NCBI RefSeq assembly: GCF_001431625.1
Contig: NZ_LLXT01000086.1
Span: 85,172-149,171, forward strand
Length of the DNA stretch: 64,000 bases
DNA from: Stenotrophomonas geniculata ATCC 19374 = JCM 13324
Lineage (GTDB): Bacteria > Pseudomonadota > Gammaproteobacteria > Xanthomonadales > Xanthomonadaceae
Reading direction: 5' to 3'
A program made the position numbers and the translations under genes. The notes under the pieces are model-generated. The model had not been told where the DNA came from. It made no database searches and saw only the letters and a program-made list of their open reading frames with translations. The stretch's first letter is position 1, and each line of letters begins with the position of its first letter. Positions 49,563 to 63,041 of the stretch are shown piece by piece.

Positions 49563-50201
49563 TCAATTACCGATGACGTCGGTGCCCTTCGGCGGGGTGA
49601 AGCTGAAGGTGCCGGCGGCGAAGCCCGGGTTGCGCTTCCAGCCAGTGAAGCTGATCACGGTGCGCTGGCCGACCGCGTCGGTGATTTCCATCCTGGCCAG
49701 GCCCTGGGCGTTGAAACCCAGCGCGGCGTACTGGAAGCTGGCTTCGGTCTCGCGCTTCGGCGACAGTGACAGCCACTGCAGGCCGTCACGCTGCGCGGCC
49801 TCTTCGCTGACGTCGTACTGCTGCTCCAGCAACGCGGGGTTGATCAGCGCGGTCAGCGGGCTGTTCTGCTCTTCCTTGCCCTGCTCGCGCACAGTGGCCT
49901 GTTCCAGGTCCGGCTCGTACATCCAGACCTTCTTGCCGTCGGCCACGATCAGCTGTTCGTGCGGGCGCACGTACTCCCAGCGGAACAGGCGCGGCGCCGA
50001 CAGGGCCACGCGGCCGCTGGTCGATTCCTTCACCTTGCCACGGCTGTCGAACACCTGCTGGCTGAACTGGCCATCCAGGCCCTTCAGGCCGCTGGTGAAG
50101 GTCTTCAGGTCGTCGCGGGCACCGGCCCAGGCGCTGCCGGCGGCGGCGCAGGCTGCGGCCAGGGTGGTGGCGGCAAGAAAACGGCGGAAGCGGAAGTTCA
50201 T
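49563..50201 (-). CDS. lolA: Outer-membrane lipoprotein carrier protein LolA
   Basis: 212 residues. Signal peptide MNFRFRRFLAATTLAAACAA through SAWA. LDGQFSQQVFDSRGKVKEST, PRLFRWEYVRPHEQLIVADG and ITDAVGQRTVISFTGWKRNP match LolA, the periplasmic chaperone that carries lipoproteins from LolCDE to LolB. Syntenic with ftsK and rarA. Confidence 0.94.
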   Translation of the reverse strand: MNFRFRRFLAATTLAAACAAAGSAWAGARDDLKTFTSGLKGLDGQFSQQVFDSRGKVKESTSGRVALSAPRLFRWEYVRPHEQLIVADGKKVWMYEPDLEQATVREQGKEEQNSPLTALINPALLEQQYDVSEEAAQRDGLQWLSLSPKRETEASFQYAALGFNAQGLARMEITDAVGQRTVISFTGWKRNPGFAAGTFSFTPPKGTDVIGN

Positions 50202-50312
50202 GCGGAAATCCTGTGGGCGCGGGCGCCAGGAAAGGTGGTTGCCAGTGTGCCCGGGGAAAGATGAATGGGCGATCAGGGCGACATTATGCCGCCCTGAACG
50301 TCCATCGGCGAT

Positions 50313-52256
50313 TCAGCCGCCGGATGCCGGCAGCTTGCCGTACAGCACCTGGCCACGGAAGCCGCGCCGCACTTCGCGATACAGCGCGCGGAACGCCGGA
50401 TAATCCCGCGGCTGGCACAATGCCTCCGGGCCGCGCACCGCATTCTGCTGCAACCGGTGGTGCACGATCACCTCCTGCCCTTCGCGGCTCCAGTCCACGC
50501 GGTACTCGCCGGCGGCGTTGGCGAATCGCTGGCTGGCCGGGATGGCGATGATCGGCGCGTTGGCCGGGAACTGCAGGCGGTAGGTCTCCTCGCGCAGGCT
50601 GGCATTGCAGTAGAACGGCGTCTCGTTGGCCGGCGCCGAGGCGGTAGCGTACAAGCCACGCACCGACTCGCCACCCGGCGGATCCGGCACGGCCATGCCG
50701 CCGGCCACGCTGAAGTCGGCGTAATCCTCGGCCTGGAACGCCATGCGGTAGCCGAACGGCCGGGTCAGGTCGACCGGCACACCCTGGATCTGCAGCTGCC
50801 CTCGCCCGTCGAAACCGGAGGCGGCCATGATCTGCTCTTCAGCGCGCGCACGGTTCTGCGCGTTGAGCTGGGAGAACTGGGCGCGCATACCGATCTCGGC
50901 GTTCTCGCCCAGCTTCGGGATCGTCTCACCGCGCAGGTTGCCGTTGGCGTCGAAGGTGAAGCGCACTTCCATCGAGGTGGCGTTGCGCTCCGGCGTGTTG
51001 GCCGGGGTGCGTGCCAGCGTGGCGTCACGGGTACGCATCACCGGGGCGCCCAGGTCACCTTCCGGCAACTGCCCGAAGCGCGCCCACGCGGTGGTCGAAT
51101 CGAGGTACAGATCGAATTCGGGGATGTAGGTGATGGCGTGGTTGAAGCGGCCCAGCACCGGAATCTTCGGCAGCGTCGGGCCGCCGCCCGCACCGATCAG
51201 CACCGGCGAGCTGGCGATGCCCTTGGCCGCCAGCAGCGCCTCGAGGATCGTCACGTGATCTTTGCAGTCGCCGTAGTGGTTGTCGAGGATGCTCTGCGCG
51301 CTGTTCGGTTCCAGGCCACCATTGCCCAGGTACACCGCCACATAGCGGATGTTCTGCGCCACCCAGCGGTACAGCGCATCAGCCTGCTCGCGACGGTCGC
51401 TGATGCCCGTCGTGATTTCGTCTGCCAGCGCCTGCAGTTCCGGCGTGACCTGCGCCGCCGGGCCAGCCTTGAGCTGGTAGGCGCGCCCCATCTGCGACCA
51501 GTCACGATACGTGCTGGCCATGATGTTCGGACCGAACTCCCAGCCCGCCGCCGACCAGTTCTGTGCCGGCATGGCTTCGCGACGCTGGTAGCGCCAGCGC
51601 CAGTGCGCTTGGCCATTCTTCACTGTCGGGCGATCGCTGCCCTGCACGCCGCGGCTGTCGACGAACATCGGCAGGTTGGCCGGCGCACTCAGGGTGACCT
51701 CAGCGTCCTCGTACTCGGTGAAGACGTTGAAGGTTTCCCACAGGCCAAAGTAGCCCGGGAAGTACGGCGTGACCTGGGTGCGGCGCACCTGGTAGTACAG
51801 GCGCGTGCCCGGGGCCAGGTTCGGGAATACGATCACCCGCACCTTGCGGTCGGCATACATCGCCGCCGAGGCGCTGGAGTAGCTCTCCTGGGTGTAGATG
51901 CGGTCGGCCGGCACGTCGCGGCGCTGGCCGTCGGCGGTGATGGTGTAGGCGCCGAGTACTTCCAGCGTCTCCATCTTCTCGCTGTAGCTCAGCCGCACCT
52001 GGCTGAACTGCTCGACGGACGCCTTGGTCTTCAGCAGGACTTCGTAGGTTTCGGTCTGCACATTGCCCGCATCCGGCCGCACCTGGTAGTCGGCGCGGTA
52101 ACGGACAATGCTGAAATTATTGCTGGCTTCGGTATCGCCGCTGGTGGAAGGCGGCGCCGTGGCGGGCGCGGAGGTGGCGGTGTCTGCCAGTGCCGGGCCG
52201 GCAGCCAGGAAGGCTGCCAGCGCCAGTGCCAGCGCGCTTGGTACGGGGTGAAGCAT
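50313..52256 (-). CDS. DUF3857/transglutaminase-like periplasmic protein
   Basis: 647 residues with a signal peptide (MLHPVPSALALALAAFLAAG). An N-terminal DUF3857 domain (VRYRADYQVRPDAGNVQTET) is followed by a transglutaminase-like core: YVAVYLGNGGLEPN, HYGDCKDHVTILEALL (Cys) and the later His/Asp strands FNHAITYIPEFDLYLDSTT. The Cys-His-Asp triad is intact, so protease or amidase activity is possible. Located between lolA and ftsK. Confidence 0.85.
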   Translation of the reverse strand: MLHPVPSALALALAAFLAAGPALADTATSAPATAPPSTSGDTEASNNFSIVRYRADYQVRPDAGNVQTETYEVLLKTKASVEQFSQVRLSYSEKMETLEVLGAYTITADGQRRDVPADRIYTQESYSSASAAMYADRKVRVIVFPNLAPGTRLYYQVRRTQVTPYFPGYFGLWETFNVFTEYEDAEVTLSAPANLPMFVDSRGVQGSDRPTVKNGQAHWRWRYQRREAMPAQNWSAAGWEFGPNIMASTYRDWSQMGRAYQLKAGPAAQVTPELQALADEITTGISDRREQADALYRWVAQNIRYVAVYLGNGGLEPNSAQSILDNHYGDCKDHVTILEALLAAKGIASSPVLIGAGGGPTLPKIPVLGRFNHAITYIPEFDLYLDSTTAWARFGQLPEGDLGAPVMRTRDATLARTPANTPERNATSMEVRFTFDANGNLRGETIPKLGENAEIGMRAQFSQLNAQNRARAEEQIMAASGFDGRGQLQIQGVPVDLTRPFGYRMAFQAEDYADFSVAGGMAVPDPPGGESVRGLYATASAPANETPFYCNASLREETYRLQFPANAPIIAIPASQRFANAAGEYRVDWSREGQEVIVHHRLQQNAVRGPEALCQPRDYPAFRALYREVRRGFRGQVLYGKLPASGG

Positions 52257-52295
52257 GCGTCGGTTCCTTGGACGTCGTGGGGGATACGTCGGGTC

Positions 52296-54656
52296 TTACT
52301 TCGGCGGCGGCGGAGCCAGCACCGTGCGGTCGCCGTTGTGCTCGGGCGAACTGACCACGCCGGCCGCTTCCATGGCCTCGATCAGTCGCGCTGCACGGTT
52401 GTAGCCGATCTTCAGCCGGCGCTGCACGCCGGAGATCGAGGCGCGGCGGGTCTCGGTCACCACCCGCAGGGCCTCGTCATACAACGGGTCGGACTCGTCG
52501 CCGGACGAACTGTTCTCCGGCAGTCCGGTGGCGCCGACGACCACGCCGTCGCCCATCGTCTGCACTTCGTCCAGCACGCCGTCGACATAGTCGGCCGGGC
52601 CCATCGCCTTGAGGTGCTCGACCACGCGATGCACTTCATCGTCGGACACGAACGCACCATGCACGCGCTCGGGCAGCGCGGTGCCCGGCGGCAGGTACAG
52701 CATGTCGCCGTGGCCGAGCAGGGTTTCCGCGCCGGACTGGTCGAGGATGGTGCGCGAGTCGATCTTGGAGCTGACCTGGAAGGCGATGCGCGTCGGAATG
52801 TTGGCCTTGATCAGGCCGGTGATCACGTCCACCGACGGGCGCTGCGTGGCCAGGATCAGGTGGATGCCGGCCGCACGCGCCTTCTGTGCCAGGCGCGCGA
52901 TCAGCTCTTCCACCTTCTTGCCGACGATCATCATCATGTCGGCGAATTCGTCGATGAAGATGACGATGAACGGCAGCGTCTCCAGCGGGCGCGGCGCCTC
53001 GCCCAGCTCGGGGTTCGGCTTGAACAGCGGGTCCATCAGCGGCTGGCCGGCGTCCTGGGCTTCCTTCACCTTCTTGTTGAAGCCGGCCAGGTTGCGCACG
53101 CCGACCGCGCTCATCAGCTTGTAGCGGCGCTCCATCTCGGCCACGCACCAGCGCAGGCCGTTGGCGGCCTCCTTCATGTCGGTGACCACCGGCGCCAGCA
53201 GGTGCGGAATGCCCTGGTAGACGCTCAGTTCGAGCATCTTCGGGTCGATCATCAGCATCCGCAGGTCTTTCGGCGAGGCCTTGAACAGCAGGCTCAGCAC
53301 CATCGCGTTGACCGCCACCGACTTGCCCGAACCGGTGGTACCGGCCACCAGCAGGTGCGGCATGCGCGCCAGGTCTGCCACAGTCGAGCGGCCAGCGATG
53401 TCCTTGCCCAGCGCCAAGGTCAGCACGCTGGCCGACTTGTCGTACTCCTTGGAACGCAGCAGCTCGGAGAGGTAGATCATCTCGCGGGTGACGTTGGGAA
53501 TTTCCAGGCCGATCACCGACTTGCCCGGAATCACGTCCACCACGCGCACCGACTTCACCGACAGGCCACGCGCGATGTCCTTGTCGAGCGAACTGATCTG
53601 GCTGACCTTGATGCCCGGCGCGGGCTCGATCTCGAAGCGGGTAATGACCGGGCCAGGGTTGGCGCCGACCACCTGAGCGTCGATGCGGAAGTCCTTCAGC
53701 TTGAACTCGATCTGCCGCGACAGCGCGTCCAGGGTTTCCTTGTCGTAGCCCACCGGCTGCGGCTTGGGGTCGTCCAGCAGGGCCAACGGCGGCAGGTCCG
53801 AGCCGTCGCCGTTGACGCCACGGAACATCGGGATCTGCGTGTCGCGCTTGGCCCGATCACTCTTCTCGATCACCGGTTCCGGGCGCGGCTCGATCTTCAC
53901 CGGCTCGCGCTTGGCACGCACCTCGGCGTCGGCCTTGCGCACTTCCTGGCGCTCCTCGCGCATCACCCGCGTCTGCTGCCACTCGGTGACTTCTTCCTTC
54001 TTGCGCGCCAGCAGCGGCGCCAGCGACATCACGCCGCGGCCGATCTTCTCCATCACCGTGAACCAGGACAGCCCGGTGGCAAGGGTGATCGAGGCCAGCA
54101 GCAGCACCAGCACGAACAGGTTCGCGCCCAGCGCGCCGAAGCCCACCGTGAGCGAATTGCCGACCAGCTTGCCAAGGATGCCGCCGGCACTGGAGACATC
54201 GCCACTGAACAGGCGCACGTGCAGGAAGCCGGTCCCGGCGATCAGGAAGCCGACCAGGCCGACCAGGCGCAGCGCCGGGTCCAGGTCGTTCTCGCCCTTG
54301 CTCTCGCGCTTGAGGCCGAACATGGCGATCCACGCCAGCGCGCCCAGCACCACCGGCAGCAGGAAGGCGATGTAGCCGAACAGCTGCAGCAGCACGTCGG
54401 CGATCCAGGCCCCGGCGCGACCGCCGAGGTTGTGCACCGGCGCGACCACGCTGCCGGTATGCGACCAGCCCGGGTCCGTCGCTGAATACGTGAACAGACT
54501 GGCCGCCAGGTACAGCAGGGCCGGCGCGATGGCGATCAGGCCAAGATCGCGCCAGAGGCGCTGGCGGCGTGGATTGTCGGTCGTCGCCGCCGCGGCCGTG
54601 CGACGTGACGCCTTGCTGTCGTCGGACTTGGAGCGTTCGGGGACCTGTTTCGCCAC
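52296..54656 (-). CDS. ftsK: DNA translocase FtsK
   Basis: 786 residues. Four or more N-terminal membrane helices ([19 protein letters not shown] and others) anchor it at the septum. The motor domain has Walker [21 protein letters not shown] and Walker [21 protein letters not shown]; the C-terminal gamma domain ([20 protein letters not shown]) recognises KOPS and activates XerCD. It thus supports both chromosome dimer resolution at dif and, indirectly, conditions for phages that integrate there. The linker is short, as in Xanthomonads. Confidence 0.96.
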   Translation of the reverse strand: MAKQVPERSKSDDSKASRRTAAAATTDNPRRQRLWRDLGLIAIAPALLYLAASLFTYSATDPGWSHTGSVVAPVHNLGGRAGAWIADVLLQLFGYIAFLLPVVLGALAWIAMFGLKRESKGENDLDPALRLVGLVGFLIAGTGFLHVRLFSGDVSSAGGILGKLVGNSLTVGFGALGANLFVLVLLLASITLATGLSWFTVMEKIGRGVMSLAPLLARKKEEVTEWQQTRVMREERQEVRKADAEVRAKREPVKIEPRPEPVIEKSDRAKRDTQIPMFRGVNGDGSDLPPLALLDDPKPQPVGYDKETLDALSRQIEFKLKDFRIDAQVVGANPGPVITRFEIEPAPGIKVSQISSLDKDIARGLSVKSVRVVDVIPGKSVIGLEIPNVTREMIYLSELLRSKEYDKSASVLTLALGKDIAGRSTVADLARMPHLLVAGTTGSGKSVAVNAMVLSLLFKASPKDLRMLMIDPKMLELSVYQGIPHLLAPVVTDMKEAANGLRWCVAEMERRYKLMSAVGVRNLAGFNKKVKEAQDAGQPLMDPLFKPNPELGEAPRPLETLPFIVIFIDEFADMMMIVGKKVEELIARLAQKARAAGIHLILATQRPSVDVITGLIKANIPTRIAFQVSSKIDSRTILDQSGAETLLGHGDMLYLPPGTALPERVHGAFVSDDEVHRVVEHLKAMGPADYVDGVLDEVQTMGDGVVVGATGLPENSSSGDESDPLYDEALRVVTETRRASISGVQRRLKIGYNRAARLIEAMEAAGVVSSPEHNGDRTVLAPPPPK

Positions 54657-54796
54657 CTTAGACCATACCTTTGGAATGCGCTGTTAGTGATTGATAATAA
54701 ATGAGACGGCGTCAGTTTTCAGTTATGCGACATCTGACAGGGCGTTCAGAGCGCCGGAACCATCGCCGGATGACGGCGTTCTGTTCATCGGCTTGA

Positions 54797-55861
<1,065 letters not shown>

Positions 55862-55911
55862 GAGGCTGACCCGCTCCTGCAGGGTCGAGCCAGGCCCGAC
55901 TCCGGATGATA

Positions 55912-55942
55912 GGCCGACGCCAGTGCGTCGGCCTTTCTGTTT
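55912..55942 (+). terminator. Intrinsic terminator of trxB
   Basis: GGCCGACGC, loop cagt, GCGTCGGCC, then TTTCTGTTT. Confidence 0.9.
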
Positions 55943-55963
55943 CATCTGCCCTATCCTTCCCCC

Positions 55964-57088
55964 ATGTCTTCCCCCCGCTTCCTCGACTCCCTGCAGTCCA
56001 TTGCCGCGACCGACTGGGATGCCCTGCACGACGGCCGCAACCCCTTCGTCAGCCACGCCTTCCTTTCCGGACTTGAACAGCACGGTTGCCTGCGCGAGGA
56101 CTGGGGCTGGCAGCCCCGGCACTTCACGCTGTGGGAGGGCGGCACGCTGGTCGGCGCCATTCCGGGTTACCTGAAGACCAATTCGCACGGCGAGTTCGTG
56201 TTCGACCATGCCTGGGCCAACGCGTATGCCCGCCACGGCCGCGACTACTATCCGAAGTGGCTGGGCGCGGTGCCGTACTCGCCGGTCACCGGCCCGCGGT
56301 TGCTGGCCCGTCACGATTCAGGGCGCATCGCGCTGCTGTCGGCATTGCGCGAGGCGCTGCCCGCGCTGCACGTATCCTCGGCCCATATCAACTTCCACAC
56401 CGCCAGCGATGAGGCTCTGTTCGATGACGACTGGCTGCTGCGCGAGGACGTGCAGTTCCAATGGCAGAATCCGGGTGACTGGGCGACGTTCGACCAGTTC
56501 CTCGCTGCGATGGACCACAAGCATCGCAAGAACATCCGCCAGGAACGGGCCAAAGTCGCCCGCCAGGGAATCACCTTCCGCGTGGTACATGGCGACGAGG
56601 CCGGCCGCGCCGACCTGCAGGCGATGTACCGCTTCTATCTGCAGACCTTCCTCGAGTACGGCAACGCCCCGGCACTGACCGAGGCCTTCCTGCGCCATCT
56701 GGCCATTTCACTGGGCCGCGGGCTGGTGCTGTTCCTGGCCGAACACGACGGCGAGCCGATTGCCGGGGCGCTGTGCCTGCGCGGTGGCGATACGCTGTAC
56801 GGCCGCTACTGGGGCGGCGCCACCCTGCCCGGCCTGCACTTCGAAGCCTGCTACTACCAGGGCATCGAATACTGCCTGCGCGAAGGCCTGAGCCGTTTCG
56901 AGCCCGGCGCACAGGGCGAGCACAAGCTGGCACGTGGCTTCCTGCCGACCCTGGTGCGCAGCCGACACTGGGTGGCGGACAAGGACTTCGCAGAAGCACT
57001 GCAGGACTGGTGCCGGCAGGAGCGACAGAGTGTGCGGCGGTACCAGCAGGAGTTGCAGGGGCATGGGCCGTTCCGCGCAGAGCCGTAG
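55964..57088 (+). CDS. GNAT-like/FemAB-superfamily protein (COG3146)
   Basis: 374 residues. NPFVSHAFLSGLEQHGCLRE, GEFVFDHAWANAYARHGRDY, DHKHRKNIRQERAKVARQGI and YWGGATLPGLHFEACYYQGI are conserved in COG3146 (DUF482), predicted N-acyltransferases of the FemAB/GNAT superfamily. Possible role in peptidoglycan or N-terminal amino-acid transfer, unproven. Its TAG stop is inside a GTAG palindrome at 57085. The order trxB-this gene-aat is common in Xanthomonads. Confidence 0.85.
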   Translation: MSSPRFLDSLQSIAATDWDALHDGRNPFVSHAFLSGLEQHGCLREDWGWQPRHFTLWEGGTLVGAIPGYLKTNSHGEFVFDHAWANAYARHGRDYYPKWLGAVPYSPVTGPRLLARHDSGRIALLSALREALPALHVSSAHINFHTASDEALFDDDWLLREDVQFQWQNPGDWATFDQFLAAMDHKHRKNIRQERAKVARQGITFRVVHGDEAGRADLQAMYRFYLQTFLEYGNAPALTEAFLRHLAISLGRGLVLFLAEHDGEPIAGALCLRGGDTLYGRYWGGATLPGLHFEACYYQGIEYCLREGLSRFEPGAQGEHKLARGFLPTLVRSRHWVADKDFAEALQDWCRQERQSVRRYQQELQGHGPFRAEP

Positions 57089-57189
57089 CGTCGAGCTTGC
57101 TCGACTTGCGCGGTGCGGAAAAGCGTGCCAACCAAGGTTGGCACCTACCGGGGCAATGAGGCGTGCCAACCGACGTTTGCATCTATCAG
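57085..57189. repeat. Cluster of SMAG-type palindromes
   Basis: GTAGCGTCGAGCTTGCTCGA (57085-57104) starts within the stop codon of the preceding gene. GTGCCAACCAAGGTTGGCAC CTAC (57125-57148) follows in inverse orientation, and a degenerate third copy GTGCCAACCGACGTTTGCAT lies at about 57153-57172. Confidence 0.75.
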
Positions 57190-57211
57190 AGCAATAGCGA
57201 TGGCGCTGTGC

Positions 57212-58480
57212 TCAGTTGCACTGCCAGAAATGCCCGCTCACCCTGCACTTCGCACACCAGAACGTGTAGAGCATGCCGCCACTGCCCCATAGCAGCGCGC
57301 CTCCACCGGTGGTCGGCAGCGTCGAATCCAGCTGCATCACGAAGGGCATCTCCTCACCGCAATCGATGCACGCCGGATACCAGGCACTCTGCACCCAGCT
57401 CGGTGCGCCGCCCACGCGCGACAGGTTCTGCCGGTGGTTTGACTGGCCCCAGTCCTGCTGCTCCCACCGCATGGTGTCCATGGCGACCAGGCCGACCTCG
57501 GCCTGCATCAGGTCACCGCTGTCGGTCGGCGTCGCCGGCACCTCCAGACGCCGGCTGGGGTAGCAGCTGGGCAGGCCTCTGGCATCGTGGCGATAGAAAC
57601 GCACGAGCGGATCTTCCCAGCCGCAGCAGTCCAGGCACAGGCCCAGCGTGATCTCACCCGCCGCGCCCGGCTGCAGCGCGGCAGCGTCGGTTCGCAGCAG
57701 GCGCTGCAGCGGTGCATGGCAGCTGCCACACAACGATTCCAGCGGCCCTCCCATCTGCCCGGCGTACTGTACCTGCCCGCCATTCCAGGTCGGGTGCAGG
57801 CGCCAGATGCGCTTGCGCCAGCTCGGTTCGTCCGCCTGCTGCGCGCGATGCTGCTCGCGGCCGAAGCGGATGTGCAGCGGCCGCTCCCCATGCAGGCGCC
57901 GCGGCTGCGGTCCGTCCGCGACGCCGGCCCAGTGCGCCCAGACCTCAGCATCCAGCGCGCCCCAGTCAGCGAGGTAGCCGCGGGCAACGGCATAGCTCTC
58001 GGGCTGCGCCGCCAGCAGCAGCGCCCTGGCCCGCGCCATCTCGCGATCGTCGTCGGCCTCAACCAGAATCTGCGCCCACTGCACGGCAATGACGGAGGGC
58101 AGGCCCTGCCATACCTGCGAAGCCAGCTGCAGCTCGTCTTCGATGGCCAGCGCCAGCAAGGCCTCCCAGTCGTCCTGCAGCACCTGCGGCGCCTGGTAGC
58201 TGGTGAATTCGATCACGCTGGCCAGCAGTTCGCCGCGCTCGTCATCCCGATAGCGGCGCCAGGCCTCGGCACAGACCGGCACAATCGCTTCGTCGGGCAG
58301 CAGATCCAGCGCCATGTCGAGAAAGGCCGAGCTGGGTGAACGCCGGGCAAGGGCCAGCAGCATCAGCGCACCGAGCTGGCCGGGCTGTTCAGTGGCCAGC
58401 GCCAGCAGCATGCCCTGGCTGTCGTTGCGCGTGCGCGGGATATCGTGCACATCGAGGATGGCGGTGATCGCGTCACTCAT
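57212..58480 (-). CDS. Hypothetical protein with C-terminal zinc-ribbon-like Cys pairs
   Basis: 422 residues from the ATG at 58478-58480 (MSDAITAILDVHDIPRTRND). The N-terminal half is helical and HEAT-like (EQPGQLGALMLLALARRSPS, ALLALAIEDELQLASQVWQG). The C-terminal half has repeated Cys pairs (LCGSCHAPL, LCLDCCGW, ACIDCGEEMPF, FWCAKCRV), likely zinc ribbons. Reminiscent of DUF1963-like proteins in its last third. Function unknown. Divergent from aat across about 70 bp. Confidence 0.7.
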   Translation of the reverse strand: MSDAITAILDVHDIPRTRNDSQGMLLALATEQPGQLGALMLLALARRSPSSAFLDMALDLLPDEAIVPVCAEAWRRYRDDERGELLASVIEFTSYQAPQVLQDDWEALLALAIEDELQLASQVWQGLPSVIAVQWAQILVEADDDREMARARALLLAAQPESYAVARGYLADWGALDAEVWAHWAGVADGPQPRRLHGERPLHIRFGREQHRAQQADEPSWRKRIWRLHPTWNGGQVQYAGQMGGPLESLCGSCHAPLQRLLRTDAAALQPGAAGEITLGLCLDCCGWEDPLVRFYRHDARGLPSCYPSRRLEVPATPTDSGDLMQAEVGLVAMDTMRWEQQDWGQSNHRQNLSRVGGAPSWVQSAWYPACIDCGEEMPFVMQLDSTLPTTGGGALLWGSGGMLYTFWCAKCRVSGHFWQCN

Positions 58481-58552
58481 GCGTGGGCTCCTTGCCGTTG
58501 GACGCTGATGGTGCCAGACATCAGCGACCGCCACGACGAATACAATGGCGGC

Positions 58553-59293
58553 ATGACCCGCCAGCTGCCCTGGCGCCTGGCCGATGCGCCGGACGCTCCC
58601 TTCCCTCCGGCTGAAACCGCACTGCGCCAGCCCGACGGCCTGCTCGCGGTGGGCGGCGACCTGCATCCGGTGCGCCTGCTCAATGCCTACGCCGGCGGTA
58701 TCTTTCCTTGGTTCAGCGAGGGCGAGCCAATCCTGTGGTGGTCGCCGGACCCGCGCATGGTATTCCGTACCGAGGGCGTGCACCTGTCCAGCCGCTTCCG
58801 CCGCCAATTGCGCGGCAGCACGTGGGAGATCACCGCCGACACCGCTTTCAGTCGTGTGATGCGTGCCTGCGCCGCGGCGCCGCGACCGGGCCAGGACGGT
58901 ACGTGGATCAGCCCGGCGATGGTCGAGGCTTACAGCCAGCTGCACGACCTGGGGTTTGCCCACTCCTTCGAGGTCTGGGACCGGCAGACGCTGGTCGGCG
59001 GCATCTATGGGGTGGCGATCGGATCGATGTTTTTCGGCGAAAGCATGTTCAGTGGCGCCAGCGGCGGCTCCAAGATCGCCCTGGCCGCCCTCGCATCCAC
59101 CCTGAGTGACTGGGGCTGGGAACTGATCGATGCCCAGGTGGAGAATCCGCACCTGCTGCGGATGGGCGCCGAACACCTGCCGCGCGCGGACTTTCTGGAG
59201 CACGTCCGTCAGGCCGTACACCGTGACGGCCGTGAAGGCCCCTGGACCCAGGCGGTCGGACGCTTGCCAGCACGACGTTTGGCCGGGGGTTAA
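58553..59293 (+). CDS. aat: Leucyl/phenylalanyl-tRNA-protein transferase
   Basis: 246 residues. PDGLLAVGGDLHPVRLLNAY, GIFPWFSEGEPILWWSPDPR, GGIYGVAIGSMFFGESMFSG and LIDAQVENPHLLRMGAEHLP are diagnostic. It adds Leu or Phe to N-terminal Lys/Arg, making N-degrons for ClpS-ClpAP, both of which are encoded in this window. Followed by infA as in E. coli. Confidence 0.96.
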   Translation: MTRQLPWRLADAPDAPFPPAETALRQPDGLLAVGGDLHPVRLLNAYAGGIFPWFSEGEPILWWSPDPRMVFRTEGVHLSSRFRRQLRGSTWEITADTAFSRVMRACAAAPRPGQDGTWISPAMVEAYSQLHDLGFAHSFEVWDRQTLVGGIYGVAIGSMFFGESMFSGASGGSKIALAALASTLSDWGWELIDAQVENPHLLRMGAEHLPRADFLEHVRQAVHRDGREGPWTQAVGRLPARRLAGG

Positions 59294-59379
59294 CACAAAC
59301 TTTGCAAGCCGGGCCCATCACGCGTAAAATACCGCGCCTTAGGCCCAGCGTGGCCGTTTTCTGAACCGCACAGGACTAC

Positions 59380-59598
59380 ATGTCGAAAGACGATTCCATC
59401 GAGTTCGAGGGCACCGTCAGCGAGACGCTGCCGAACACCACTTTCCGCGTTCGTCTGGAAAATGGGCACGAAATCATCGCCCACATCTCCGGCCGCATGC
59501 GCAAGAACTACATCCGCATCCTCACCGGTGACCGGGTCAAGGTTGAAATGACCCCGTACGACCTGACCAAGGGCCGTATCACCTACCGCATGAAGTAA
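59380..59598 (+). CDS. infA: Translation initiation factor IF-1
   Basis: 72 residues, [19 protein letters not shown], single S1/OB fold with [20 protein letters not shown] and [13 protein letters not shown]. It blocks the ribosomal A site during initiation. Terminated by the hairpin at 59627. Confidence 0.97.
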   Translation: MSKDDSIEFEGTVSETLPNTTFRVRLENGHEIIAHISGRMRKNYIRILTGDRVKVEMTPYDLTKGRITYRMK

Positions 59599-59626
59599 GC
59601 GGTCGGCGCAGTGCGCCACTCCGACA

Positions 59627-59652
59627 GGGCCGGCCTCGCTGCTGGCCCTTTG
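59627..59652 (+). terminator. Intrinsic terminator of infA
   Basis: GGGCCGGC, loop, GCTGGCCC with a short TTTG tail. Confidence 0.65.
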
Positions 59653-59769
59653 TCGTGCGCGGAAGAAAATGCGCGGCACCGAGATCGTCCGATTTTCGTC
59701 CTTGTCTGAAATCCAGCATCGCGCCGGAACTCTAGACTCAACGCGTTCTTCACAGAGGGCGCTGCGCGC

Positions 59770-60042
59770 ATGACCTACCTGATCGTCCTGGACCCGCAGT
59801 CCGTCACCAGCCGCTGCTACGCCAGCAAGGGCCCGGACGGCACCTGGTTCGGCCAGCCCTGCCTGGCCTGTACCAGCATGGACGCATCCCACCCACTGTA
59901 TCTGGCCGTGCAGCGCGAGGTCCCACACATGGGCAGCACACTCAAGCAGCGACTGCACATTCCGCATGAAGCGGTCGCATTCGTCATCGAGGATGGCGGC
60001 AACCAGGGGCGCCAGCAGGGATTCCGTTCGATCGCCGCCTGA
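59770..60042 (+). CDS. Hypothetical small protein
   Basis: 90 residues (MTYLIVLDPQSVTSRCYASK). Contains two nearby Cys (WFGQPCLACTSM) and a strand VAFVIEDGG. No family recognised and only a weak ribosome site; composition and codon use look protein-like. Confidence 0.5.
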   Translation: MTYLIVLDPQSVTSRCYASKGPDGTWFGQPCLACTSMDASHPLYLAVQREVPHMGSTLKQRLHIPHEAVAFVIEDGGNQGRQQGFRSIAA

Positions 60043-60171
60043 TGCGCCAAAGGTCATCGTGACCGATCTCACCGTGACGTCGGTCAGCCCTGCTTGCGGC
60101 AGATTCGCATTTGCAGCGGCGGCGGCATCCTGGGATCCGATCCAGTCCGGATCGCCGCCCCCTGCCCCGCC

Positions 60172-60549
60172 ATGAACCTCTCTTCCCTGCTCATCCCCCT
60201 GGCTTTGTCTGCCGTCACCCTGCTGGCATCATCCGCCCATGCCGCCGACATCCCACCGGCGCAGTGCGTACCACTGACCGGCGAACAGCAGATCGTTCGT
60301 GCCGGCGCCGACAAGAACATCCTGCTTCGCTCCGGCGAAGACCACTATGTCGTGCATTTCCGCAACAGCTGCCCTTCTGCCGTGCTGGCCACCCGCCTCG
60401 GCTTCAGGACCGACGGCAAGGAGGCTGGCGAGCTGTGCAGCGAGGGCCGAAGCGCTCTGGACACCGGTCGTGGCAGCTGCGAGGTCGCGCGCATCGAGCC
60501 GATCGATGCCGAGCGGTTCAAGCGCGAAGCGCGCCGCCGCAGCCGCTGA
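60172..60549 (+). CDS. Small secreted protein, DUF6491-like
   Basis: 125 residues from the ATG at 60172. Signal peptide MNLSSLLIPLALSAVTLLAS through AHAA. Three to four Cys (AQCVPLTG, RNSCPSAVLA, ELCSEG, GSCEVARI) and YVVHFRNSCPSAVLATRLGF recall DUF6491 periplasmic proteins. Role unknown. Followed by a strong terminator. Confidence 0.6.
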   Translation: MNLSSLLIPLALSAVTLLASSAHAADIPPAQCVPLTGEQQIVRAGADKNILLRSGEDHYVVHFRNSCPSAVLATRLGFRTDGKEAGELCSEGRSALDTGRGSCEVARIEPIDAERFKREARRRSR

Positions 60550-60561
60550 CCCCGGACAGGA

Positions 60562-60590
60562 CAAGGGCGGCCGAAGCCGCCCTTGTTGTT
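60562..60590 (+). terminator. Intrinsic terminator
   Basis: CAAGGGCGGC, tetraloop CGAA, GCCGCCCTTG then TTGTTT, between convergent genes. Confidence 0.8.
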
Positions 60591-60617
60591 TCCACTCTTT
60601 CACGCCAAGCCTTCAGC

Positions 60618-62903
<2,286 letters not shown>

Positions 62904-63041
62904 GGATTACTCCGGCGGCAGATGGGGACAATATGCGGCCTGACTACGCGATTTCCATCACCCTAGCGGATTGCTGCGTTCAGATGGCGTTAGCAGTACA
63001 CATCGCTTGATCTTCATTCACTCCAGGACAGCCCGCCCAGC

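Noticed and set aside
50457..54485. 1342-codon open frame antisense to the DUF3857 and ftsK genes
   Set aside because: It mirrors the codon positions of two well-identified genes in high-G+C DNA and has His/Gln/Arg-rich, non-protein composition; it has no ribosome site.
57085..57189. Repeated palindromes that might suggest a CRISPR array
   Set aside because: The repeats are palindromic GTAG elements of differing sequence with irregular spacing and no cas genes; no CRISPR array is visible anywhere in the window.
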